Shown here piece by piece: positions 1 through 11,150 of a DNA stretch of 64,000 nucleotides (position 1 is its first letter; every line of letters begins with the position of its first letter). A program made the translations under genes and the position numbers. The notes beneath the pieces are model-generated. The model searched no databases and was not told the origin of the DNA. It worked only from the letters and a program-made list of their open reading frames with translations. This DNA comes from Mikania micrantha (Eukaryota; Streptophyta; Magnoliopsida; Asterales; Asteraceae): positions 4,650,001 through 4,714,000 of the forward strand of contig CM018694.1 of NCBI GenBank assembly GCA_009363875.1, read 5' to 3'.

Positions 1-420
1 CCACAAAACAATAAGATTCACCACCTATACTCTTCACATTGATGGGTCCAAAAAGATCCATGTGAAGAAGTTCAAGTGGCATGTCAATAGAAAAAATTTC
101 TTTGCTTTGTGAGACTTCCTTTTCTGTTTACCCATTTTACATGAAACACACACATCCGAAAGTTTAAAATGTTTTACAGGTACACCATCAACTAAATGAT
201 TATGCACAAGATGATTCATTTTCCGGATGTGAATATGTCCCATCCGCCTGTTCCATGAACGTGTGTCCTGTTCAGTAGCTTTGGACACCAGGCATGTTTC
301 CACATTATTTACTTTCTCCGCCTTTGACATGCCAAGCACATAAAGATCCTTGCTCCTCTTAGCCGTCATCAGAATCCACTCCTCTGAAATCTTAAATCCT
401 TGCTTGAGTACATAACACAT
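1..420 (-). pseudogene. Copia integrase N-terminus (GAG-pre-integrase zinc domain)
   Basis: This is the part of the Copia polyprotein between protease and the integrase core. The reading frame shows the H-H-C-C zinc-binding pattern: MGHIHIRKMN, then HNHLV, then CVSCKMGKQ. Near 100-110 the frame shifts in a T-rich run; the next frame continues as PLELLHMDLFGP, the start of the integrase catalytic core with its first aspartate, and runs off the window edge. RT and RNase H would lie to the left. The domain normally binds zinc and helps integrase bind LTR ends. Confidence 0.85.
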
Positions 421-720
421 TTCTTTGTCAAAACATCACTTTGTAATCTTTATCACAAATCTGCGATACACTCAACAAATTGTTAGTTCTTCTTTGCAAA
501 AATTGGCATTGTTAATAGAAACCTTTCCATTTGTCAAACTACCAATCCCTATTATTTGACCTCCTTTATCTCCAGCAAAGTTTGCATAACTTCCTTTCAC
601 AAGCTTGAAATCTCTTAACAAGTTCAATTCTCCAGTCATATGGCAGGAACATCCACTATCAACAATCCAACGATTGTTAATATGGCCCGTGGATGCAACC
701 TGCATAATAAATTAAAAGAA
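421..720 (-). pseudogene. Copia aspartic protease
   Basis: The frame from 705 downward contains WIVDSGCSCHMTG, with the D-S-G catalytic triad typical of Copia proteases, then the flap-like stretch FAGDKGGQIIGIG. The expected continuation NLLSVSQICDK is found in another frame just after 480, so a small indel breaks the protein between protease and the integrase zinc domain. The enzyme would cut the Gag-Pol polyprotein inside the particle. It lies directly downstream of the two extra zinc knuckles at 982-1452. Confidence 0.85.
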
Positions 721-981
721 ACTTGTAAGTATTCAAAAGGGATGACCCCCGCCATTTCGGCGTCGAGTCTCCCGGAATGAACCCTTTCCATTCTTTTGTG
801 ATGACCTGATTGAATAACCATCATCACTTGTGTCCTCCTCTTTCTTAGAAAATTCATCACCTGATCTATCTTTGAGTTTCCAAAATGATTTAGATTTGAT
901 AGGTTGTTTTGAAAATGAAGATCTTGATGAAAAATTTTCAAATGAATCATCATTAGATGAAGTCACAAGTTTCACAATCTT

Positions 982-1452
982 TTAAACATTTCTTTTGTTT
1001 TCAAAAATTCTTTTCTTTTGTTTGATTTCTTTTTGCACCCAAAAACAATCAGGGTTGAATTTCCTAAGAACTCTCATCTCATCTTCACTAGGTCTATCTC
1101 TCCTAGAGCTTCCACTTGAAACACGCACCCGAAACTCCTCTTCAGAACTCTTTCTGACTTGATTATTAGGACAGTTAGCAGAAATATGTCCTTTACCACA
1201 ACAAGTAAAACACTTTTGTGTTTCCCTTGGTGAGAAAGACTTCAAACTGCCACAATCACTTGAACTGAACCCTATATTGCAGTTAGCAACCAAATGACCC
1301 GTATTATCACATCGGTAACACTTTCTCTCTTTAGTTTGAGTTTTTGGTGTGGATTCATCATAAAAACTTGATGAACTGAAAGGTCTTGAGAAAACTTTTG
1401 AAGATGAACTTTTGTTTCTAAAACCAGTTGAACTTTTATTTGAGTTATCCAT
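982..1452 (-). pseudogene. Copia gag C-terminal region with two CCHC zinc knuckles
   Basis: Two C-X2-C-X4-H-X4-C knuckles are visible: CYRCDNTGHLVANC near residue 44 and CFTCCGKGHISANC near residue 81. They sit between Ser-rich linkers, followed by DCFWVQKE and a basic tail. This is the nucleocapsid-like part of the polyprotein, which binds element RNA. It is out of frame with the main gag ORF upstream (2339-3772), so at least one frameshift lies in 1453-1708. The first Met is only where the open stretch begins. Confidence 0.75.
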
Positions 1453-1708
1453 TTTCTTTTGAAAATTCTTTAATTTAGCCTTGTGCCGAACCCCAAAATT
1501 ATCAAAGAAAAAAATCCACCTTTTCCACTTTCTTAGAAATCACATTTTTCTTTTGAAAATTTCCACGAGACTATCCTTGATGTGTATTAGATGATCTAAC
1601 ATACACAATCGGTTTAAGAGTAGTGGTTGGTTTGGTTTTAGTCACTGGTTTGGAAACCTGTGTGGTTTTAAGAACCACCTTCTCAACTTGTTTAATCTCA
1701 GATTTTGA

Positions 1709-2338
1709 CTACTGAGTTTCAACAGTCTTTTTCTCCACACGTTTTCCTTTGTATCCATTTTGTCTCAAAATATCAGAAGAATATTCCGACTCAGTGATAT
1801 CTTCGATGATTGGAGCATCACTGTCAAGTGACACTTTTTCATCAGAAGATGAAACTCTAGCATGTGCAATAACATTTTCATACTCAGATTCAGTTAAAGA
1901 AGCTGGATGCATCTGCATATTAGGATCAATTTTTGGCCTTGGAACATAGCTTGAAGGAGGTGGTACTGCATGAAATCCTAAGCCAGTAGTATCATTCGAT
2001 GACCTTTGCATAGCAGCAAAGTAATCGATAACATACTGAGAATTCTGATAATTCTCTAGCTTGCTTTTATGCATTTCTGCCTCTGCTTTGGCTGCTGACA
2101 GTTCAACTTTCAACTTCTGTACTGACTCGAGATGCACAGAAAATGCATGATTATTTTGCAAAACTTTAATTTTTAATTCTTCATTTTCTTTTCCAAAGTC
2201 TACGATCTTTTGTCAAAATCTTTTTCTCTTGAAACTAACTTTTTGTTAGCTTCAGTGCACTCGATCAGTTCAGCAGTCAATTGAGCGTTCATTTCCTTTA
2301 ACTTTTGAATAACCTCCAAAAGATCATTAATTACCTCC
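1709..2338 (-). pseudogene. Copia gag central coiled-coil segment
   Basis: The region encodes heptad-rich, charged sequence (for example LESVQKLKVELSAAKAEAEMH) followed by an acidic Ser-rich stretch. This suits the coiled-coil insert of long Copia gags. The 2161-1709 frame matches the upstream gag frame, but 2162-2338 is readable only in another frame (EVIQKLKEMNAQLTAELIE), so compensating indels have occurred. It joins the first zinc knuckle at 2339-2692 to the second pair at 982-1452. Function is inferred from position only. Confidence 0.65.
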
Positions 2339-3772
2339 TCAGCCTTTTCTTTTCCCTTGTTTTTCTTCTTCAGCCATAGAAGCCATGAAAGCGCCCATTA
2401 AATCATCATATTGTTTTCCCCAGTCATATCCTTCGTCTGCTTGACTGACTAACGCTTTGGTTGATTCTTCAGGCTTCTCTGTTTTCTTTTGATAAGCTTC
2501 TTTTGGCTTGAATGGATTCAAATTGCCTTGCTTCTTTGGATTTTTACATTCTCTAGAAAAATGACCCAATTCACCACAGTTGTAGCATTGTGTGGCTTTT
2601 GGATTGAATCCAAACTTTGTATTAGGATCAAAGGTAAACTTCTTTCCTGTTTTCTTCTCATACTTTTTAATTCTTCTGATTGCACTAGCCAAAGCCCACT
2701 ATGTATAAATCAATTCCATTTCAGCATCATCTATCTGCTCATAATCTTCAAAAGTAAGATTAGAATTTCCTATCCTTCCAGCTATCTGTTCATCATAAGC
2801 ACTAACAACACATGAAAGTATTGACATATGATCTCTGACAGCCTCCACAGACACCTGTCCCAGATTTGTTGTCTTCAATTGAATTGGAGTAGTAGATGAA
2901 GAATCAGACTTTTTCTCATTCCCAGAATAAGCTGAACTAGAACTAGTAGATGCAGATTGTACAGAAGTACTCTCAGTAATACTTGAAACAAAAGCTGTCT
3001 GTATTTTTGCTGACTGAACAGGAGGTGTAACAACAGATGCACCATAAAGTGAAGGATCATGTGTTACATTAACTCTTCTAGCTTTTCTTTTATCCTCCAT
3101 TTCCTGTTTTTCTAACTTTTGAATAAATTCCACAAGTGTCATTCCTGGAAGATTTTCTCTCAAAATCAACACTAATGAATTCCACCTTTCTGGCAAAGCA
3201 TCTGCAAAACAATCTATCTTCTCTTCTTCTGAATACTCAATACCACACTTACGAATTTCTGTCAACAAATGTCGATATCTTGTAATCAAAGCATCAAGAC
3301 TCTCATTGCCTATGTAGTTGAAATTCTCAAATTCTTTTCTCAAATCAGTGGATTTCATTTTCTTGAGTTTGGTGTTTCCCTCCACTCTCGCCTTCAAAGC
3401 ATTCCATAATCTGTATGATGTCTTGTGTTCATCAAATTGATGAAGAACTTGATTAGGAATTGCTTGACTTAACATCCAATATGCTTTCTTTTTAGAATCA
3501 TATTTTTTTCGTTGTTCAACATCCAATCGATCAAGAGTTTGATCAAGATCTGTTCCAACCACCTTTGGTCGTTCATATGGTGATAATATTCTTTCCCAAA
3601 GATTTGTGTCAGCATCATTGAGATGTGTCTCAAACCGACCTTTCCAATTTTCATAATCAGTCAAATCAAGTAGTTTTGGTACTTTGTTTGTGCTTCCCGA
3701 CTCAGTTTCACTAATCAAAATACTCCGAATCTTAGAATTTTGATTAGCAACTGCTGCAAACATATCCGCCAT
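2339..3772 (-). pseudogene. Copia gag (UBN2-type) with first CCHC zinc knuckle
   Basis: The ATG at 3772-3770 opens MADMFAAVANQNSKI, a usual start for this gag type, and no better start lies upstream. Residues 40-250 are the Copia gag capsid-like domain (LLDLTDYENWKGRFETH, then SQAIPNQVLHQFDEH and YRLWNALKARVEG). An in-frame TAG near 2699 interrupts the protein; the same frame then resumes as WALASAIRRIKKYEKKTG with the knuckle CYNCGELGHFSREC. The stop is most simply a CAG-to-TAG change. Gag packages the RNA into cytoplasmic particles. Confidence 0.9.
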
Positions 3773-3779
3773 GATTCGA

Positions 3780-4318
3780 ATTTTAATCAGCGAACCAATT
3801 TCTCCTTTTATAAGCTCACGAACCTATGATTCAGACAACCTTTTGAACAAACGAACCTTAGTCAAACGAACCTTCTTCAAATCTTTACCAACGAACCTCC
3901 TTGACAAACGAACCTTTGTCAAAACCTTTTAGAGCAACGAATCTATTGAAAACCTTTCCAACGAACCTCTCCAAACCTTTAACACACGAACCTCAATACG
4001 AATAGGTTTGTCTCATGAACCTCAACAAACCTTATAATTCAGCTGAAAATCACCCAGGTTCGTCTCACGAACCTGTAGTTTAAACTTGTAAATTTTGGCG
4101 GGAAAGTCTTCAAAATCTGGAGGGAAAACCTTCAAAGCTTCAAGCCTTCGAATTTACTGTTTTTTAACAAAAATCTCTGATTTCAACCAGCAAAATGTCA
4201 ACACATGATGATGAAATATCAGAAAAACGTTCAGAAACCGAAAATCAAACACCAGCCGTTTCAGAATCTTCAAAAGTAATTAATAGTCTTCAGAAACTTG
4301 TATAGAACTCCTCCAAAA
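3780..4318 (-). other. Copia leader with repeated ACGAACC motif
   Basis: Between the PBS and the gag ATG the leader holds about ten copies of the plus-strand motif ACGAACC (AGGTTCG on the sense strand) between about 3785 and 4075, at irregular 15-40 bp spacing. The same motif recurs inside the LTR at 4580-4645. No ORF is visible. The motif could be an RNA structure or protein-binding element, but this is only inference. Confidence 0.6.
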
Positions 4319-4330
4319 GCTCTGATACCA
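4319..4330 (-). other. Copia primer-binding site (initiator Met-tRNA)
   Basis: On the minus strand the sequence reads TGGTATCAGAGC, complementary to the 3' end of plant initiator Met-tRNA, the usual primer of Copia minus-strand synthesis. It lies 8 bp inside the LTR edge at 4339. Confidence 0.9.
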
Positions 4331-4338
4331 CTTTAGAA

Positions 4339-4702
4339 TGCTCTGGATCGATCACTGGAAATCTATTAACAATCAATCTATGCAGAATCTAGATAGAATC
4401 TATATGAATCAAAGACATACAATCATTCTAATAAACATTCTCTTCATTAATACTGAAATGGATTACAAGAGTAAAAAATAAGAACACACAGTTCTATAAC
4501 AATGACACCAAACTGATAAACACAGGTTCTGTCACTCTTCTACAAAATCAGACAAACCTGCAATATATACAAAACACTTGGCCGAACCTAGCCGAACCAT
4601 TAGGTTCGCCAGATGAACCAACAGGTTCGCTGGACGAACCTAGCGTTAAAACTAACTTAACTTAAACTATTTGAATGCAACCTATTACAAAATGTACTAA
4701 CA
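4339..4702 (-). repeat. Copia 5' LTR
   Basis: The 364-bp segment reads TGTTAGTACATT at its sense start and ends CCAGAGCA, so it has TG...CA termini. The inner edge abuts the PBS. The outer edge abuts Tat 3' UTR sequence. The expected 5-bp target duplication would be ACCTG at 4703-4707; its partner lies left of the window. The interior carries several AGGTTCG/CGAACCT motifs, some in inverted pairs. Confidence 0.8.
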
Positions 4703-5160
4703 ACCTGAAATCAAAACTCAGGGGACTTTTGTCCCTCAACTGAACTAGAGTTCATACACCCTCGTCAGTAGCGCACGTTTATCCTGTTATAGTTCGAGAT
4801 AATAGGACCAGTACACGCATGAGTGGCTGACAATTTCATTATCAAGGGCTGTAACCATGGATCCTCCGAAATATCCAGGTATAATTGGAGACTATGGGAC
4901 CAGTAGATGCATGAGTGGCTGACAATTTCACTTTTGAAGACTATTACCAGGGATCCTCCGAAATATAGCATTTATATGCTATACAACCGGGACTTAGTCG
5001 CCAGTTTAATCGGCCTTGTCACCAGTATCTTCGGCCTTAGTCTCCAGTTTAATCGACCTTATCGCCAGTAACTTCGGCCTTTTGTCGCTAGTCTAACAGG
5101 CCTTGTTGCCAGTATCTTGGGCTTGTCCCAATTTTTCTTGTTTCTTGAATATGTGCAGGG
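4703..5160 (+). repeat. T0 3' UTR tandem repeats
   Basis: The segment starts inside the third hairpin repeat seen in full in T1 and T2. It then has two copies of a roughly 100-bp repeat containing ACACGCATGAGTGGCTGACA and GGATCCTCCGAAATAT, then short repeats alternating GGCCTTAGTC and GGCCTTGTC from about 4985. It matches 12220-12660 and 19290-19740. Hypervariable tandem repeats in the 3' UTR are a known feature of Tat elements. Confidence 0.8.
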
Positions 5161-5688
5161 ACTGACTCACAAGTATATTTCGGGATATGGCATCTACTTA
5201 AACTAAATTACTTCTTATTTATAAGATACCTATTAACAATATTCTGAAATTCATTAAGAAGGGATAATAAGAATAACCAAAAACATATGTGTCTAATATA
5301 TATTCCTATCCAAAGCATTAACAACACGGCTCCTGTTATCAGGAAATTAATAACATTTTGAAATGCTCAAGGATATTTCAAAAGCAAGGACAATCGAATA
5401 CAACCAAAAGATATATTGTCAAAATAACATATGAAAAGATTAGCTGTCATAATATTTAAAACCAATATATTGTGCTTCGCCAAGAAAACCATGGTCCCTC
5501 CACCCAATATACTGAAATTGTTAGTTAAACTACTAAGGATATTTAGGCTTTGCTATGAAACTCATGGTCCCTCCACCTAAACTATCCTGGATAATCTAAA
5601 AATTGTCTGCCCCTACATATGGGGACTTCCACTGAAACTTTGTTTAAAACAAGAGAAACACCATTAAAGAACCACTAACAAGATGGGC
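5161..5688 (+). other. T0 3' UTR, unique part
   Basis: AT-rich sequence shared with T1 (12660-13534) and T2 (19740-20890), with no convincing ORF. It separates the tandem repeats from the 3' end of the antisense ORF. T0 lacks several hundred bp present in T1 and T2 (about 12680-13050), where it jumps from GGCATCTACTTA to TTACTTCTTATTTATAAG near 5200. Confidence 0.65.
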
Positions 5689-7110
5689 TCAGACCTTGTC
5701 AATCCTATCCTCATCGTTCATCCCAACCTCACCAGAACCTCCACCCGCACCCATATCCTCACCTTCGCGCGCCTTGCTCCTCTCCGCCACACTAGACTTC
5801 TTCGTCTCCGCCGTAACTGAAGTCTCTGCAACATCCTCGATCAGGGTGGTCAGTCCGAGAGCTCTTTCGCCCATAAGTCTACCCCCTTCTTACCCTTTTC
5901 GGCGATTTGGATTTGAGCATGAAGGATAGAAATAGCAGCAGACTTCTTGGCGCCCTCTATGATATGCTTGATCTTCATCTTATAGGCAGCTTCGATATCT
6001 TGACCTGCTTCTTTAGCGTATGGGCCTCCTTCTCAAAATGATTAGCCTTGGTAGCAACCTTGAGAATAGCCTATAAAAATAAGAATATGTCAGAATACAA
6101 CACAAACAAAACAAACATATCCTGAAAATTACCTTTTGAATGAGATCAGCAATAGGGAAGTCAGGAATGTCATCCACATTGATTAGCTCAGCTCCTTTAC
6201 GCTTCTTGGAGACCTTAGAGGAGCGAGTATGCATTATCCGAGCCTTCGGGGCAATGGGGCTTGCCTTCTCCTTTTTTATACTGAGGAAACCACTGAGATC
6301 CTCAAGATCAAACGCGGATTCTTAAGTAACAACCAGAATAAAATCATAAGTATGAACTAAAATCAAAAGAAACATATAAGAAGTAAATATACAAAACCTG
6401 AAGTCATTTGAGTGTGAGACTGCTTGGTGTATATGCTCTGATTTGGGGATATATTGGGATATCAGCCTTCAAGGAAACACCAAACTTCCTTTCTCTCTCC
6501 TCAATCTGCAACAATGCTTAAATCTTTTGTTCAGTATCCCTACCCTCTGCAATCAATGATTCAAACTTTGGTGTTGAAAAAATCACAAAAACACAGATTA
6601 ATAACCAAATAAAATAATAAAAAAAATAAACCTATAAATACTACTCTTTAACAACCAATTGACAGGAAGGGATTTCCCTTCAGGGATGGAACTCCTCCTA
6701 ACAAAGAAAAACCTATTTCGCCACTCCTCATCGTTCATAGTTATCCTAGGAACCAGAATGGGGGCATTGCTTGTCCTTTGAAGAAGAAAGCGAGAATAAC
6801 TGTGTCCGTGAAGTTTGAAAACGTGGGAGATTACGGGGACTCCTATTCCTACGCCATATCTCTGGTTTAGATTATGAAGGGTAGCAAGAAAACGCCAACC
6901 CATCTGCGTTAATTGAGGATAACAGAGGCAAGTAACACGAAAGAACTCAGAGATTAACAGAGGAAAAAGATAAGAAAAACCCAAAGAAAAAGGGTATTTT
7001 GGAAAACATACCCAGGAAGTGGAACTATGGTCTGCTTTAAGAGCACTGTCAAAATGACGAAAAACCGCTTCCTCAAGGAAGGCGTTAGAAATTGCATTGA
7101 GATCAACATA
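5689..7110 (-). pseudogene. T0 antisense ORF (Transposase_28-like plus coiled coil), 5' truncated
   Basis: Minus-strand exons can be followed from about 7110 to the stop at 5689. The N-terminal block (6984-6598) reads FFRVTCLCYPQL, MGWRFLATLHNLNQRYG and EEWRNRFFFVRRSSIP. This resembles the 'putative gypsy type transposon' domain found in antisense ORFs of Tat elements. Later exons include TRSSKVSKKRKGAELI and a C-terminal Ala/Glu-rich stretch ending DRIDKV. The long coiled coil of the T2 copy is largely deleted here near 6010-6070. The start is missing because the LTR-stub junction removed it. Function of such ORFs is unknown. Confidence 0.7.
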
Positions 7111-7111
7111 G

Positions 7112-7164
7112 GGAAGTAATTTGGTTTTGATAAAAATTATACTTGTTAATTTTTACCTCAATCA
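7112..7164 (+). repeat. LTR stub at the T0/T1 junction
   Basis: About 50 bp resemble the 3' end of the terminal LTR (23345-23396): GGTTTTGATAAAAATTATAC then TTGTTAATTTTTACC, ending in CA. Upstream, sequence passes directly into the antisense ORF at its ATTGCATTGAG site, so nearly the whole LTR and the ORF start are missing. The same junction is present at 14970-15033, so it predates the tandem duplication. Confidence 0.75.
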
Positions 7165-7167
7165 ATT

Positions 7168-7185
7168 TGGCGCCCACCGTGGGGC
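7168..7185 (+). other. Tat primer-binding site, T1
   Basis: TGGCGCCCACCGTGGGGC begins 3 bp after the LTR stub. This string follows the 5' LTR in many plant Tat-type Gypsy elements. The T2 equivalent at 15037 carries two substitutions. Confidence 0.8.
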
Positions 7186-7399
7186 AAACTTGTGTTTTTT
7201 ATAACAAAAAATTTGTTTAAAGGCGTTTTCTCGATAACTAAAGTGAAAAATCGCTTCACAACCGAAGTCAACATTTGCAAAACCTACTGTTACAACTGCA
7301 ACTACTAACATATCCTCGGAGATTCCTGTTTTCGCCAAGAAGCCCGAGAATTCTGGAAAGAACACTACTTTTGTAGCCGAAAGTGTTCCCTCGACAAAA

Positions 7400-8744
7400 A
7401 TGACCACCACTGCCCCTATACTTGTTTCTAACAACCACATTTTGAGTATGTTTCAACATGTACAAAAACAGATGATAGATCAACAATTGATGAATCAAAG
7501 CCTTCTCAGAAAAATGGAGAGTTTAAAGGCTGAGAAGAACAAACAAGTCGAAGCTTCTACACCACTAGCTCCGAGGATCCTTGATTTCGGGACATCCGGA
7601 ATGTCCGGGAATCATTCTGGAGACTTTATTCCTATGCAAACTAGCATTGGAACTACATCAGGATCCCAAGATCTGGGGATATCTCGGGATAATATCCTTA
7701 TTCCGAGAGCATCACTTCCGACACCCATTACTAGTAACACTTATAATTATTCTCCTATTGATACTACTAACTTTGGTTCTTCGCAGGAAACAGGAATCCC
7801 AAGTGGCTAAGGAAATACAAAAACTTCGGGATATGATATCAAGCGTTCCAGGAGTGGTTAAACCTATCTTGGAAGTTCCTGCGATCACTCACGTACATGA
7901 TATCCAAATTTGCTCCACCTATATGTGATGTGATGCTGAGATCCCGAAGAGATTCCAAACTCCTACCATGAAGCTATATGATGGAACCACAAATCCTGAA
8001 GAGCATGTATCGCAGTATAGGGAAAGAATGGAGACCAACCCTATACCTCCACATCTGAAAGAATCTTGCCTATGCAAAGGATTTGGTTCAACATTAACAG
8101 GAGCAGGCTTGAAATGAATACTCAATGTTCCTCCTTATTCGATAACATCATTTGCTCGTTTGATTAACTTATTTAATAATCAGTTTTCTTGCAGCAGGAC
8201 ATTTGAGATGTTGACTAGTGATCTATACAGGATAACTCAGGGACCCGATGAATCTCTAAGGAGTTATGTCAACAATTTTGGCAGAGAATCCTTGGGTATC
8301 CCTAACCTTGATATCGCTACAGCTGTTCAAGCGTTCAAAATGGGATTACAAAGAAACTCACCATTTTATGATGACTTGGTTATAAATCCTTGCAGGAATA
8401 TGGATGAAGTCAGAAACGACGCATTAAGATTCATAAAGTTGGAAGATGATAAGGAAATTTAGAAGAGAATCACTACAACGCCTCCTAATGATCAGGGCAA
8501 AAGGAAGTTGGACTCTCCCACGAACAAATCCTTCAAGTCCAAACCTTACTACAAGTTCAAAGACTTAGGGCATATAATAGAAGACTGCATTGCGCTGAGA
8601 AATGAAATAAGTTACCTTCATAGCAAAGGCCATCTCAAAGAAGTACTCGACAAAAGAAACAAAAATGAGGCAAGATCCAGACGGATCCCCAAAAAGAGTT
8701 GCATTTCCACCAAAGGATGCCAAGGTAATAAACTTTATTTCTAG
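7400..8744 (+). pseudogene. Tat gag, T1
   Basis: The ATG at 7400 opens MTTTAPILVSNNHIL and a short coiled coil (QKQMIDQQLMNQSLLRKMES). The frame breaks near 7790; the protein continues in another frame (QVAKEIQKLRDMISSVPG) and then in the capsid-like gag domain from about 7930, including LINLFNNQFSCSRTFEMLTS and VQAFKMGLQRNSPFYD. The C-terminal part (8508-8744) carries the Tat motif GHIIEDCIALRNEI followed by KGHLKEVL, where a zinc knuckle is partly lost. Stops near 8118 and 8460 and frameshifts show it is dead. Confidence 0.85.
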
Positions 8745-8804
8745 AGGGTCTGACATACGTGGTACCTTTATTCTGCAGCCTGAAGACATGCTAAAGAAGC
8801 CCAA

Positions 8805-10110
8805 ATGAAGAATGGAGGAAGACCAACAAGGACATCGACCCTAACAACAGATATCGTGGTATCCTTCGAAGAACAAGACCGGGAAAACATTATGGATCCT
8901 CATCATGATGGGTTAATAATTACTTTATATGTTTCTAACCATTATGTCCGTAGGATTCTCATAGATGGAGGAAGTTCAGTGAATATCATCCAATTGGAGA
9001 CACTTAAAAGGATGAATATTCCTAAATCCGAGATAACAACTGTTTCGGGTAAAAATTAACAAGCTTAACTTTTAGCAAAACCGAATTAGAAAAGTGGGGT
9101 ATTGTGTTTTTCAAGCAAATATGTCGAGTATACTGAATATATGATCAGAATATCCCTGGGGATATTTGAATATATCAAACAGAAAAATAGCAATACACAC
9201 GAGATTTATACGAGGAAAAGCCCTTATTCCCTTAGGATTGCCGGCATAAAAACCTCGGGAGGTGACAAATGTCACTCTGCCTAGTTTATTATCAACAAAC
9301 CGATGAAAATACAAGTGTTTGAGATTGGATGATCGATACTAAGTGTTACAATTGCTTGAATCTGTGTGTGTTTGAGAGAAAATGAAGAAAAGATGATGAA
9401 AAACGCGTCCCTAATCGATCACCAGCCGTTTGTTTATATACAACATGTTGTAACAGCTAAATTAACTACATTCCCGAATATCCCGGTGAGAATCTTGGAA
9501 TAATGGCCATGTGACAGCTACCACGTCCATTTACCATATTTAACCATTCTATTTAAGTGAATCCCGAGTCTTTAGGTCCAATTTAGTCAACATAGCCGTT
9601 GGTAACTTGTTCTCCACTCGTTTCCATAATTTAGCATGTTCCCATGTTTCTTTTGACTGTATCCCGACTTTTAAGCTAAAATCAAGTCCATAATAAATAT
9701 CCTGCAAGACTATCCCAAGCTATACAAAGAAGAGATCGATTAGTAACGTTGGTATTCATGATATTTAAGAATCCCATATTCCGGATTATCCTCAGATATC
9801 TCGAATCTCAGAACATAAAAATTGGCCCACAACAACAACCAAATCATTGGTTCTGGTTGGATTTAGCATGGAAGCTAAAGCCACTGTCGGAGAAATCAAA
9901 CTACCAGTATATATCGAGGGGGAAAATTCTTTGCAACGCTTTTTTATTATATATTTTTTGTCCTGTTATCATATCATATTAGGTAGACCATGGATACACG
10001 ATATGAAAGTAGTCCCCTCGACCTATCACCAGTGCGTTAAAGTACCTACACCATGGGGAGTAGTGAAGATAAATAGCGACTAGCAAGAAGCCAAGGAGTT
10101 TATTCATCTT
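8805..10110 (+). pseudogene. Tat aspartic protease, T1, split by a solo LTR
   Basis: 8805-9040 encodes IMDPHHDGLIITLYVSNHYV and RILIDGGSSVNII. The catalytic triplet is D-G-G instead of the usual D-T/S-G. After the solo LTR (9041-9834) the protein resumes as LVLVGFSMEAKATVGEIKLP, then IILGRPWIHDMKVVPSTYHQ and VPTPWGVVKI, the normal protease end in Tat elements. A TAG at 10081 follows. The T2 copy at 16677-17185 is uninterrupted apart from a frame change. The split shows the solo LTR arrived later. Confidence 0.85.
9036..9839 (-). mobile_element. Solo LTR in opposite orientation inside Tat T1
   Basis: A 794-bp segment (9041-9834) with termini TGTT...AACA is flanked by the 5-bp duplication ACAAC at 9036-9040 and 9835-9839. 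T2 has the empty site (near 16910), confirming both edges. Its left 250 bp are the reverse complement of 23145-23396, the terminal LTR of this array, so it comes from the same or a sister Tat family. It lies antisense to its host. No internal sequence remains, so it is an LTR-LTR recombination product. Confidence 0.92.
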
Positions 10111-10139
10111 AAATGAAGGCAACAACGAAACCATCATCA

Positions 10140-11150
10140 GCATAGCAATCAAAGAGCGACCTTGGGGATACGCAGGAATCCTGGGAAAAGGAAGTAAAGG
10201 AAGTACTACTGAATCCCAAGGATCTCGAAACTAAGGTTCTCATCGGAACCGATATCCCAGAGGATATTGAAGAAAAAATATTTCTTTCCTAAAATCAAAA
10301 ATTTCTACATTTGCATGGAAGCATGAGGATATGACAGGGATATCCTCAGATGTAATCACACATAAGTTAGGAATAGATGGAAGCTTTAAACCTATCCACC
10401 TAAAAAGAAGGAAATTTGCCCCTGAAAGAAATATAATCATCCAAGAACAAGTAGAAAGAATTCTCAATGCAAAGATGATTAGGGAAATAAAATTTCCAAG
10501 GTGCTTAGCCAAGGTAGTTGTGGTTCAAAAGAAGAGTGGAAAATGGAGAGTTTGTGTAGATTACATGGATCTTAACAAAGTTTGTCCAAAGGACCTCTTT
10601 CCAATAAAAACATATAGATTCTATGGTAGTAGCAACAGCGGGACATGAAATGTTGACTTTCATGGATGCATCAGCAGGATTCCAACAAATTCAGATAGAG
10701 CCTCCAGATCAAGAAGATACGGCCTTCATGACACCAACAGGGATATATTGCTATACAGCAATGCCTTTTGGCTTGTAGAATGCTACAACTGCCTATCAAA
10801 GGCTTGTCAACATGATGTTCAAAGATAAGCTAGGGAACATTATGGAGGTGTATATTGATGATATGGTAGTCAAATCAAAGATTACCAAGGATCATCTTAG
10901 GGATCTTAAGGACTCATTTGATATCCTGGATCGATACAACATAAAACTTAACCCTTCTAAGTGTCATTTTGGAGTAAGAGCAGGAAAATTCTTGGGATAT
11001 ATGGTCACTAAAAGTGGAATAGAGGCCATCCCAGAACAAAGTGAAGCTATCCTGAACTTAAAATCCTCGATGAACATAAAAGAAGTGCAGAGGCTAACCG
11101 GAAGGATATTTGCACTCAACAGATTCATCTGAAGGTCTTTTGAAAAGTTC
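10140..11150 (+). pseudogene. Tat reverse transcriptase, T1
   Basis: The pre-RT stretch holds DIPEDIEE and ISTFAWKHEDMTGISSD. RT motifs follow: VVVVQKKSGKWRVCVDYMDL, NKVCPKDLFPIKT, then after a frameshift near 10610 HEMLTFMDASAGFQQIQ, AMPFGL and the catalytic MEVYIDDMVVKSK near 10850, then KCHFGVRAGKFLGYMVTKSG. The catalytic Asp pair is intact, but the frame change and a TAG near 10777 (where T2 has GFNNARAAYQ) inactivate it. RT would copy element RNA into DNA in the particle. Confidence 0.88.

Larger units (their letters stand above)
1..4702 (-). mobile_element. Ty1/Copia LTR retrotransposon, 5' part only
   Basis: On the minus strand the order is 5' LTR (4702-4339), PBS (4330-4319), a repeat-rich leader, a long gag, protease, then the zinc-binding start of integrase, which is cut by the left edge. 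Protease-integrase before RT is the Copia order. The right LTR edge falls exactly where the Tat 3' UTR repeat is interrupted: sequence from 4703 resumes the Tat unit, as seen by comparison with 12215 and 19290. The element therefore inserted into the Tat array and is younger. The long gag with several zinc knuckles resembles SIRE/Maximus-type elements, but the lineage is tentative. Several stops and frameshifts make it non-functional. Confidence 0.9.

Noticed and set aside
5696..5929. Plus-strand ORFs over the Ser/Pro-rich stretch near 5700 and its copies at 13542 and 20894
   Set aside because: They are mirror frames of the antisense ORF's Ala/Glu-rich C-terminal exon. The minus-strand reading has conserved exon structure and coiled coil; the plus reading has none.
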